From assembly GCA_038891515.1 (NCBI GenBank), contig JAWAEB010000052.1, positions 1 through 11,386 on the forward strand: a stretch of DNA of 11,386 bases, written 5' to 3'. Below the pieces are notes generated by a model. That model had not been told where the DNA came from. It did no database searches and saw only the letters and a list, made by a program, of their open reading frames with translations. This stretch comes from HRBIN01 sp038891515 (lineage in GTDB: Archaea > Thermoproteota > Nitrososphaeria_A > Caldarchaeales > Caldarchaeaceae). Position 1 is the stretch's first letter. Each line of letters opens with the position of its first letter. Of the stretch, positions 5,738 through 11,386 are shown one piece after another. The translations under genes and the position numbers were made by a program.

Positions 5738-7766
5738 GGTGGAGACATCTTCTAGCCGGATAGCTTTTCTCAGGATGTCGCTGGACAGGGTTAGAAGAGC
5801 TAGGGCTATGATGATGTCCCGGCTTCCCCATAGAACTTTGGAGGAGCTGAACACCATTAGAGAGAGGAGCATCAGAGAAATCGAAACGAACAAGGAGACG
5901 TTGAGAAATGCTGTGGAGAGTGCTGGCGGCCACTTCATCCTAGCTGAGAATGCTGCCCAAGCAACTGAATACGTACTAGATATTGTCAGGCGTAGCGGTG
6001 GGCGACTAGTAGTGAAGTCCAAGTCCATGACCAGCGAGGAGATAGACCTTAACCACATCTTGGAGCGAGCGGGTTTTCATGTGGTGGAGACCGACCTAGG
6101 AGAGAGAATCGTCCAGACCGCTGGTGAGAGGCCCACCCACATATTGGCACCAGCACTACATTTAACCTCTGCCGAGGTATCCCGCATCCTCACAGGAGAG
6201 ACGGGCCACACTCCATCAGATATAGTAGATTATATGAGGAGAGAGATGAAGAGATACTTCTTCACGGCTGATGTGGGCATCACGGGCGCCAACTCCATCT
6301 CAGCCGAGGACGGCTCAATACTGATAGTCACCAATGAGGGGAATGATAGATTCGTGACCACTATCCCAAGAACCTACGTCTGTGTAGCTGGTGTGGAGAA
6401 GGTGGTGTCTAATCTGGAGGAGGCCTTGCGGATGGTTGAGGTACAGGTGGCAAGCGCAACAGGCCAGAGGCTAACAAGCTATCTCACCATAATATCGCCG
6501 AAATCCGAAGATTTTGGAAGGGGCAGGCAGTTTCACCTAGTACTCGTGGATAACGGGAGACTCGTGGCAGCCAAGGAACCTGAACTGGCTGAAACCCTCA
6601 AGTGCATAAGATGCGCCGCTTGCTTCAACGTATGTCCGACATACAGGGTTGTTGGTGGACATGTCTTCGGACACAGATACACGGGGCCGATTGGAATCCC
6701 GTGGACCTACATAACTGCCGGCTCGGCGGCGTCAGCATCCTTCTCAGGCATGTGTATAAGCTGTGGGTTATGCCAGATAGAGTGCCCCGTCAAAATAGAC
6801 ATCCCGCATCTCATATCCTTTGTCAAGGAGAGGGAGGTCATGTCCGGCCACCGAAAGCCATCGCCGCTTGCTAGACACTATGAGAGGCTAATTCGGATTG
6901 GTGCGAGAATGCCCCGTGTCGCCAACAGCATTCTTCAAGACGGACCCTCGAGGTTGCTCCTAGAGAGGTTCTTCGGTTTAAACAGGCGAAGGAGCCTGCC
7001 CAAGTTTCCCTCTAAGAGCCTGCCCAGGCTCTTCGCCACCCTAGACAGGCCAGGCAACCCGGTGGCTAGGGTTGCATTGTTCACCGACTCTCTCATTATG
7101 TATGTCTTTCCTGAGCTGGGTATTGAAGCAGCTCGTACCCTGAAAAATCTGGATATTGAATCCCTTCTACCAGAGCAGTGGGGGAGCGGCATGCCCCTAA
7201 TCCAGAATGGATACCTCTCAGATGCGAGGAAGGTGGCCGAGAAGAATGTCAAATCTCTAGCTAGGTATGTAAATTCTGGACTTGAAATCATATGTCTTGA
7301 ACCCACATCTGAGTACTGTCTCAAGGAGGTGTATCCCAAGCTGCTGAATTCGCAGGAGGCTTATCTAGTGAAATCTAAGACTAGGAGCTTTTACGAGTAT
7401 CTGACGGGACCGGTGGAAAAACTAGACACACATGGCCAGAAAGGAAGGATCCTATACCACATGCCATGCCATAGCAGGCCCCTCTACAACGAGGCACCCA
7501 CCATCACAATCCTTAAGAGGCTTGGGTATGAAGTGTCCCAGATAGAGGCTGGTTGCTGCGGCATGGCTGGAGTGTGGGGTGTAGTGAACTTCCACCTAAG
7601 TGAACTGGTGGCTGGTGAGCTTCTTGAGGCTGTGGAGAAGTCTGGAAATGGAACCATAGTCAGTGACAGCACGATCTGCATGATTCAACTCCAGCAATTC
7701 TACGGCGGTGAGACAAGACATGCCATAAGCCTGATCTACGAGAATATTAGGGAGTTGAACGTCTAG
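5730..7766 (+). CDS. LutB-LutA fusion: LUD domain, two 4Fe-4S motifs, two CCG domains
   Basis: A 678-residue protein joining what are usually two subunits of the lactate-oxidising complex. The N-terminal LUD domain (about 50-285) includes VVKSKSMTSEEIDLN, FTADVGITGANSISAEDGSI and TTIPRTYVCVAGVEKVV. A dicluster ferredoxin region follows, with Cys292/295/298/302 and Cys342/345/348/352, each set followed by Pro. The C-terminal part (about 445-678) has two LutA/HdrB-like CCG repeats. The second is intact: MPCH with Cys580, AGCCG with Cys609-610, and Cys650 in DSTICMIQ. The first is degenerate: the expected CCGMP reads GSGMP (485-489), the first cysteine position in LFTDSLIMY lacks Cys, and only Cys530 is near the last position. 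Electrons from 2-hydroxyacid oxidation probably pass through these clusters. ATG 5730 overlaps the LutC stop by 8 bases. It is cytosolic, with no signal peptide or membrane segments. Substrate identity is inferred. Confidence 0.9.
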   Translation: MGEVETSSSRIAFLRMSLDRVRRARAMMMSRLPHRTLEELNTIRERSIREIETNKETLRNAVESAGGHFILAENAAQATEYVLDIVRRSGGRLVVKSKSMTSEEIDLNHILERAGFHVVETDLGERIVQTAGERPTHILAPALHLTSAEVSRILTGETGHTPSDIVDYMRREMKRYFFTADVGITGANSISAEDGSILIVTNEGNDRFVTTIPRTYVCVAGVEKVVSNLEEALRMVEVQVASATGQRLTSYLTIISPKSEDFGRGRQFHLVLVDNGRLVAAKEPELAETLKCIRCAACFNVCPTYRVVGGHVFGHRYTGPIGIPWTYITAGSAASASFSGMCISCGLCQIECPVKIDIPHLISFVKEREVMSGHRKPSPLARHYERLIRIGARMPRVANSILQDGPSRLLLERFFGLNRRRSLPKFPSKSLPRLFATLDRPGNPVARVALFTDSLIMYVFPELGIEAARTLKNLDIESLLPEQWGSGMPLIQNGYLSDARKVAEKNVKSLARYVNSGLEIICLEPTSEYCLKEVYPKLLNSQEAYLVKSKTRSFYEYLTGPVEKLDTHGQKGRILYHMPCHSRPLYNEAPTITILKRLGYEVSQIEAGCCGMAGVWGVVNFHLSELVAGELLEAVEKSGNGTIVSDSTICMIQLQQFYGGETRHAISLIYENIRELNV

Positions 7767-7774
7767 AGTTTAGG

Positions 7775-8323
7775 GTGTCGGTCCTGGGACGAGGTGACAA
7801 TGGCTTCACGGATGTTCCCAAGCTGGGCAGGGTGAGGAAGAGCCATCCATTACTAGAGGCATATGGCACCGTTGATGAGCTGATGTCAATCCTCGGATAT
7901 GCTGAGGCAGTTGTGGAATATTTTGAATTCAAGGAGCTTTTGCACAGGATTCAGGAGCATCTCTTCACGCTCAACTCCAACTTAGCTCTTGGAGATGCTA
8001 ATAGGTTTCCACTCTCCAACCATTTGAAAGAATTGGATAACCTCATCACCAAATACGAAGCGGAGCTCCCCGAGCTTAGGCGGTTTATCTACCCGAGCGG
8101 TAGTCCAGCTGCAGCCATACTCCACGTATGCCGCTCCGTGTCTAGGAGGGCTGAGAGGGTTGTCACAAAGCTTATCGAGTCACAGACTGTGGACCCAGCG
8201 GTACCTGCCTACCTGAATAGGCTCTCCACTCTCCTCTTTACGTTGTCACGTATAGCCAACAAGAGAGCTGGCTTACAGGATAGGGAGTGGGTTACCCCCC
8301 ATAGACAACCTGACCACGTCTGA
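7775..8323 (+). CDS. Cob(I)alamin adenosyltransferase, PduO type
   Basis: A 182-residue protein of the PduO/MMAB family, which transfers the adenosyl group of ATP to cob(I)alamin to make adenosylcobalamin. It has the N-terminal ATP loop RGDNGFTDVPKLGRVRKSHP (6-25), EAYGTVDEL (28-36), the helix motif HVCRSVSRRAERVV (117-130) containing the RRAER arginines, YLNRLSTLLFTLSRIAN (146-162), and a late Glu-Trp as in many family members. The first residues differ from the common YTRTGDDG: here they read LGRGDNG, so the basic residue sits one position later. Start GTG 7775 is the first possible start after an in-frame stop and lies 8 bases after the LutB-LutA stop. This makes it the fifth gene of the plus unit. 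The 3' end overlaps the convergent amidohydrolase by 32 bases. Adenosylcobalamin would serve a mutase, reductase or similar enzyme not seen here. Confidence 0.9.
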   Translation: MSVLGRGDNGFTDVPKLGRVRKSHPLLEAYGTVDELMSILGYAEAVVEYFEFKELLHRIQEHLFTLNSNLALGDANRFPLSNHLKELDNLITKYEAELPELRRFIYPSGSPAAAILHVCRSVSRRAERVVTKLIESQTVDPAVPAYLNRLSTLLFTLSRIANKRAGLQDREWVTPHRQPDHV

Positions 8324-9764
8324 TAGTCATAACTACTCTAATGTTCTTAAGAGAGTCAGCCTCGGTCAAGAAAGGGTCTCTATCCAATACTACCAAGTCA
8401 GCGGTTTGGCCGACCCCTATGGACCCCCTCCTGTTTTCATCTTGGGTGGCTCTAGCCGCTGATGAAGTGTAGAGTTGCAGCGCCTGTCCCCTGTCCAGCC
8501 TCTCGGACACATTCCTGTGTCCAGCAACAGCTGACCATACGCCCAAAAGTGGGTTGGGGTCCTCAACAGGTGCATCGGAGCCCCCACAAACCAAGCATCC
8601 AGCGGAGAGCATGCTCTTCCACCTATAGCACATCCACACCCTATCACCGAGCCTGTCCGCCAGCCACGTATCTGATACTGCGAACATGGGCTGAACCGAT
8701 AGAACGACCCCAAGCCTAGCAGCTCTCCCAATCATCTCATCATCCATTACGGAGGCATGCTCGATCCTAACACCGCCGAAGCCTCCGTAACTCTCGACTG
8801 CGTCAAGCACTGTGAATATAGCCTCATCCCCTATGGCGTGGAAAGCCGCCTGCACACCTCTCTCATGACAGATGCTAAGTATCTCGGTGATATAGTCCCT
8901 GCCATGACGTAGTATTCCCTGTCCAGAGCCATCGTGATATTGAGCCCTGAGGGCTGCAGTACGGGCTCCCAACGAACCGTCCACAAAAACCTTCACGCCA
9001 GCAATCCTGATACTTGGATGAAGCTTGCCCACAATATCCAGCATATCGGGTGTAACGTAACAGAGGATATCCATCTCGAATGCACCCGATGCCGCCATGG
9101 CCTCAAGGGCCTCTAAATGTATCCTGTTCATCACAATGACATGCAGTCTAGTTAGACCATATGATAGCAAAAGCTTCTGGGTCTCTATCAGCCTCCTAGT
9201 AATGTGGTCTGGTGGGGGGCTTGGCACTAGTCGCCTTAGACTTTCCAGCGCCTCCTCCCTTACGAGACCAATGGGTCTACCGTGCGCGTCACGGTCAACG
9301 AGCCGGGAGTCATTCAAGTTAGGGCCAAGGAGGCGCAGGGCACTCATACTGGCCAGTCCCACGTGGCCACATATTCTCTCAAGGAGGACTGGCTTGCCTC
9401 CAGAGGCTTTCTCCAGCTCTTCGGCTATTGGTATGCTGTCCAGCTTGTCCTGCTCCCACCCAACCCCGTAGATAAACTGCCTGTCTCTAGCCGCCGAGAC
9501 AGCGTCAAGAATCATATGCTTGGATCCAATTCCCCTAAGGTTGAGTATGTCACTTTGGAGAGCCAGCTCGGTCAGGTGGATGTGGCAGTCGGTGAACGCC
9601 GGCAACACCGTCTTACCTCCCAAGTCGAGGACATGATAACCGCCATGGTCATAGGCTTCCACGCCCACCGAAGTGATTACTCCATCCTCAATCTCTACCG
9701 TGCTACATACTCGGGGCGGGCTGAATGAGGTGTAGGCCCTACAGTTCCTAAGGATGAGTCTCAA
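8292..9764 (-). CDS. YtcJ-like metal-dependent amidohydrolase (Amidohydro_3)
   Basis: A 490-residue amidohydrolase-superfamily protein of the YtcJ branch. Metal and catalytic residues are in the expected order: His61 and His63 in FTDCHIHL, Lys258 in AGVKVFVDGSLGARTAAL, His309 in AFHAIGDEA, His336 in VRIEHASV and Asp397 in GGSDAPVEDPNP. The C-terminal GSIGVGQTADLVVLDRDP closes the small beta domain that is built from both ends of the chain. No signal peptide is visible, so it is probably cytosolic. The family cleaves C-N bonds of amides, carbamates or N-acyl compounds, and the substrate cannot be read from sequence. The start is TTG 9762-9764, sharing TTGA with the stop of the DUF3786 gene. 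An AAGGAGG lies only 2 bases before it, closer than usual, so coupling to the upstream gene is likely. The 3' end overlaps the adenosyltransferase gene by 32 bases. Confidence 0.9.
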   Translation of the reverse strand: MRLILRNCRAYTSFSPPRVCSTVEIEDGVITSVGVEAYDHGGYHVLDLGGKTVLPAFTDCHIHLTELALQSDILNLRGIGSKHMILDAVSAARDRQFIYGVGWEQDKLDSIPIAEELEKASGGKPVLLERICGHVGLASMSALRLLGPNLNDSRLVDRDAHGRPIGLVREEALESLRRLVPSPPPDHITRRLIETQKLLLSYGLTRLHVIVMNRIHLEALEAMAASGAFEMDILCYVTPDMLDIVGKLHPSIRIAGVKVFVDGSLGARTAALRAQYHDGSGQGILRHGRDYITEILSICHERGVQAAFHAIGDEAIFTVLDAVESYGGFGGVRIEHASVMDDEMIGRAARLGVVLSVQPMFAVSDTWLADRLGDRVWMCYRWKSMLSAGCLVCGGSDAPVEDPNPLLGVWSAVAGHRNVSERLDRGQALQLYTSSAARATQDENRRGSIGVGQTADLVVLDRDPFLTEADSLKNIRVVMTIRRGQVVYGG

Positions 9765-10429
9765 GTCCTCCTTCTTCCCTGCCTAGTCCTACTCTCCCTC
9801 TCAAGAAAATCTACAATTATTTCGCAGGAATAGATCAGCGGAACCATGGGCAGGTACTTGAGTGCCAGCGTGTTGCATGAGATGCTCGCCTCGGGCTGTA
9901 TCATGTCCTCATGACTTCCTACCCAAAGCTGGAAAACAAGCCTAACCTTGGGGAGGAAACTGAATGAGAAGCTACTGCCACCCATCTTCTCTCTCATACC
10001 ACCGAGGGCAGTTGCGCATCTCTCAAAGAGCTGCTTGTCGTAACCGAAAATTCTGGTGAAGGGTCTGGTGACGGCTTTCTGGAAATATGAAAACAGAGTC
10101 TGTGACTTTAGAAGGTTATGTATGGGATGCCACGACTCGGAGGTTACTCGGCCCCCCTCAGCCATGAGGTAGGTGAGGATTACGTATGAGAGCTTTCCAC
10201 CTGAAGGCTTTCCGGTCATGAGGTCCACTATCATCCTCTCCCCAAGCTCTACAGTGTAAGTCTTGTTCAGCACGTTGACTATGTATCTACCTTCTGGTCT
10301 GTCCGAACTCCTCAGGAAAACCACACCGCACCTCTTGGCGGCTTCCTCATGTCTAACCCTATCCATCGCTTCAAAAGACTTGGCAACGAAGTGTTCCAAC
10401 TCAGAATCTTTTATAGCTGGGTTTTCCAA
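9761..10429 (-). CDS. DUF3786-domain protein
   Basis: A 222-residue protein whose body matches my recollection of DUF3786, a family of unknown function found in anaerobic bacteria and archaea. The pattern is an N-terminal helix, then YIVNVLNKTYTVEL, SYVILTYLMAEGG, SESWHPIHNL, FERCATALGG, SFLPKVRLVFQLW and a PEASISCNTLALKYLP segment, ending in a basic tail (ERESRTRQGRRRT). No catalytic motif is evident. Start TTG 10427-10429 is the longest choice and overlaps the end of the decayed aldehyde dehydrogenase by 19 bases. TTG 10397-10399 or ATG 10364-10366 (Met22) are possible starts, the last being compatible with the TATA-like box at 10408-10417. It shares a 4-base stop/start overlap with the amidohydrolase, so the two are probably translated together. 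Members are sometimes found near corrinoid-related genes, which fits the nearby adenosyltransferase only loosely. Confidence 0.72.
   Translation of the reverse strand: MENPAIKDSELEHFVAKSFEAMDRVRHEEAAKRCGVVFLRSSDRPEGRYIVNVLNKTYTVELGERMIVDLMTGKPSGGKLSYVILTYLMAEGGRVTSESWHPIHNLLKSQTLFSYFQKAVTRPFTRIFGYDKQLFERCATALGGMREKMGGSSFSFSFLPKVRLVFQLWVGSHEDMIQPEASISCNTLALKYLPMVPLIYSCEIIVDFLERESRTRQGRRRT
10408..10417 (-). promoter_or_regulatory. TATA-like box near the DUF3786 gene start
   Basis: The minus strand reads GCTATAAAAG, a good archaeal TATA-like box. It lies inside the longest DUF3786 reading frame. If used, transcription would begin near 10386 and translation would start at ATG 10364-10366, shortening the protein by 21 residues. 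Only the motif and the spacing support this. Confidence 0.3.
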
Positions 10430-11270
10430 GATCCGACACCATCTTGACCTCTGTAAGTGTCTATCTGGGGCCGTTGCCGGCGTTCCGAATGATCAATATA
10501 AACGGGCTCATTAAATTCCCTAATCCCATGTATACCTCCTCCCACACCATTGCCCATATGCTTGACGCCGCTGAAGGTTAGGTTGGACTCAGCACCTATC
10601 GTGGACGCATTGACGTATGTGATGCTGGCCACCAGTTTCTCAATAGCTTTGAGGGCTGCTCTGAATTCTTTGGCGTCTACTGAGAACGAGAGGCCGTACT
10701 CGGTTTTGCTGGTTACTTCTAAAGCCATCTCCAACTCGCCCATCTTTACGACCGATACTACTGGGCTGAATATCCTCTCCTGAGCTATCTCCATCCTTGA
10801 ACTCACATCCTCAAAAATGGGAGTAGGGGAGAAGCCATCCTCATAGTGGGCATAGTGAGACCTGATACTGCCAGAGAGGGCTGGGCTCCTTCCGACCTGC
10901 CTATCCCTACATACTCATGTATCTTGTGAAGCTGCCGCTCATTAACCAGTGGACCCATATCCTGCATGGGATCTAGGCCGTAGCCATTCCTCATACATTT
11001 GACACGCTTTGTTGAAATGTTGATAAATCTATCATATATCTCATTGTGTATTATTACCCTGTTGACGGTGGTGCGCCTCTTACCCTTTGTCCCAAATCCG
11101 ACCCATATGCAGCAGCCCTCAGCATCCCTCAAGCCACCATCCATGCTGGACTGAGAGTAGCCAATCACCTGCCTCCTGTGGGCCAGCTTGAGGGGTGGAA
11201 AGGTCTTTCCGCCTCCCGCAGGAGTCCACTCACCGGCGAGATAGTTATAATAAATTGCTTGATGCTGCAT
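10411..11270 (-). pseudogene. Decayed aldehyde dehydrogenase
   Basis: Remnant of a NAD(P)-dependent aldehyde dehydrogenase, a family usually near 500 residues. The 5' part reads YYNYLAGEWTP and VIGYSQSS, the usual N-terminus. It then jumps within a few codons to AEGCCIWVGFGTKGKRRTTV, a segment that normally lies about 280 residues into the protein. The Rossmann region and catalytic Glu are therefore gone (junction near 11120-11145). At the normal GQRCT site the sequence is GKRRT: codon 11073-11075 is CGC (Arg), one transition from TGC (Cys). The frame runs on through IIHNEIYDRF, DMGPLVNERQ and GRSEGA, then shifts between about 10885 and 10840. The shift is consistent with one base lost or two gained. 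The C-terminal part in the new frame includes YEDGFSPTPIFEDV, IAQERIFSPVVSVV, TEYGLSFSVDAKEFRAALKA, ITYVNASTIGAESNLTFSGV and YIDHSERRQRPQID. It cannot encode an active enzyme. Confidence 0.9.
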
Positions 11271-11293
11271 GACTTTTTATAAAACATGGTCCG

Positions 11294-11308
11294 CTAAATA
11301 ATTTTCAG
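11294..11308 (-). promoter_or_regulatory. Relic promoter of the aldehyde dehydrogenase pseudogene
   Basis: The minus strand reads CTGAAAATTATTTAGC, a purine-rich BRE-like stretch followed by a TATA-like TTATTTA centred about 28 bases before ATG 11268-11270. That spacing would give a leaderless or near-leaderless transcript. A second A/T element, TTTTTATAAAA at 11274-11284, is nearly palindromic. It is too close to the ATG to serve it, but could act on the plus strand. Confidence 0.35.
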
Positions 11309-11386
11309 AGTGTGGTCGGGGACTGTCAACTTAAGGTCTATGGCCTGGGCCTTCCCATTAGTTGTGGGTGAATAGAATTGGGGTCG
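11294..11386 (-). CDS. Possible C-terminal end of an upstream minus-strand gene
   Basis: One minus-strand frame is open from the right edge to TAG 11294-11296, giving 30 residues that end KLTVPDHTLKII. The other two minus frames contain stops. The residue mix is protein-like, but the stretch is short enough to be open by chance and I do not recognise the family. If real, its stop lies in the TATA-like box ahead of the pseudogene. Confidence 0.25.
   Translation of the reverse strand, partial: RPQFYSPTTNGKAQAIDLKLTVPDHTLKII

Noticed and set aside
5056..5748. A 230-residue open frame on the minus strand across the livM end and lutC
   Set aside because: Ser/Thr-rich composition with no family features, and it lies opposite two well-supported genes. 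It is a shadow frame.
5624..6058. Minus-strand open frame with hydrophobic stretches opposite the LUD genes
   Set aside because: The hydrophobicity comes from reading the complement of charged-helix codons; no ribosome site or family match.
8462..9728. Several plus-strand open frames opposite the amidohydrolase
   Set aside because: They lie antisense to a gene with all catalytic residues in place and show no recognisable domain.
10411..11270. Reading the two frames at 10411-10806 and 10803-11270 as two separate small genes
   Set aside because: Together they follow one aldehyde dehydrogenase in order, the second frame extends upstream of its first start codon with family-like residues, and the catalytic Cys is lost. 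A single decayed gene explains both.
11274..11284. Near-palindromic TTTTTATAAAA as an operator or a promoter for a plus-strand gene
   Set aside because: Short A/T palindromes are common. The plus frames downstream that I checked close quickly, so no gene is visible for it before the window ends.
1..11386. CRISPR arrays, tRNA or rRNA genes, insertion sequences, toxin-antitoxin or defence genes
   Set aside because: I looked for spaced direct repeats, cloverleaf-like GTTCGA segments, inverted terminal repeats and transposase motifs and found none that held up. Almost all bases are explained by metabolic and transport genes.

Overview
The window looks like a piece of a thermophilic archaeal chromosome, probably Thermoproteota in the broad sense. 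The signs are TATA-like boxes about 25-30 bases ahead of start codons, candidate leaderless starts, an archaeal type of secreted binding protein with a Thr/Gln-rich linker, many TTG and GTG starts, and frequent AGG/AGA arginine and ATA isoleucine codons. I cannot place it more precisely from sequence alone. Coding density is very high and no gene-free stretch exceeds about 130 bases. No tRNA, rRNA, CRISPR array or insertion sequence was seen.

Layout. (1) Bases 3-140 hold the C-terminal tail of a HAD-family phosphatase on the + strand; it converges on and overlaps the next gene. (2) Bases 109-5208 encode a complete branched-chain amino acid (Liv/HAAT) type ABC importer split into two divergent arms. 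The minus arm carries the binding protein, LivG-like ATPase and LivF-like ATPase; the plus arm carries the LivH-like and LivM-like permeases. Both arms fire from a 125-base region at 2953-3077 with a TATA-like box on each strand. (3) The plus arm runs on without a break into a LutC-like LUD protein, a large LutB-LutA fusion (LUD domain, two 4Fe-4S motifs, two CCG domains) and a PduO-type cobalamin adenosyltransferase. The five genes are spaced by overlaps or gaps of at most 8 bases, so they are probably one transcript. (4) On the minus strand are a YtcJ-like metal-dependent amidohydrolase and a DUF3786 protein with a 4-base stop/start overlap. (5) Bases 10411-11270 hold a decayed aldehyde dehydrogenase on the minus strand: large internal deletion, catalytic Cys changed to Arg, and a frameshift. 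A short open frame at the right edge may be the end of another minus-strand gene.

How it may work together. The most interesting unit is the transporter joined to the LUD/iron-sulfur proteins. LutABC-type proteins oxidise L-lactate in bacteria, so an importer co-transcribed with LutC and a LutB-LutA fusion suggests uptake and oxidation of a small 2-hydroxy acid or a related carboxylate. This is inference from gene order; the substrate is not shown by the sequence. The adenosyltransferase at the end of the unit would supply adenosylcobalamin, for example to a mutase encoded elsewhere. The fusion also has a degenerate first CCG domain that has lost its cluster-type cysteines.
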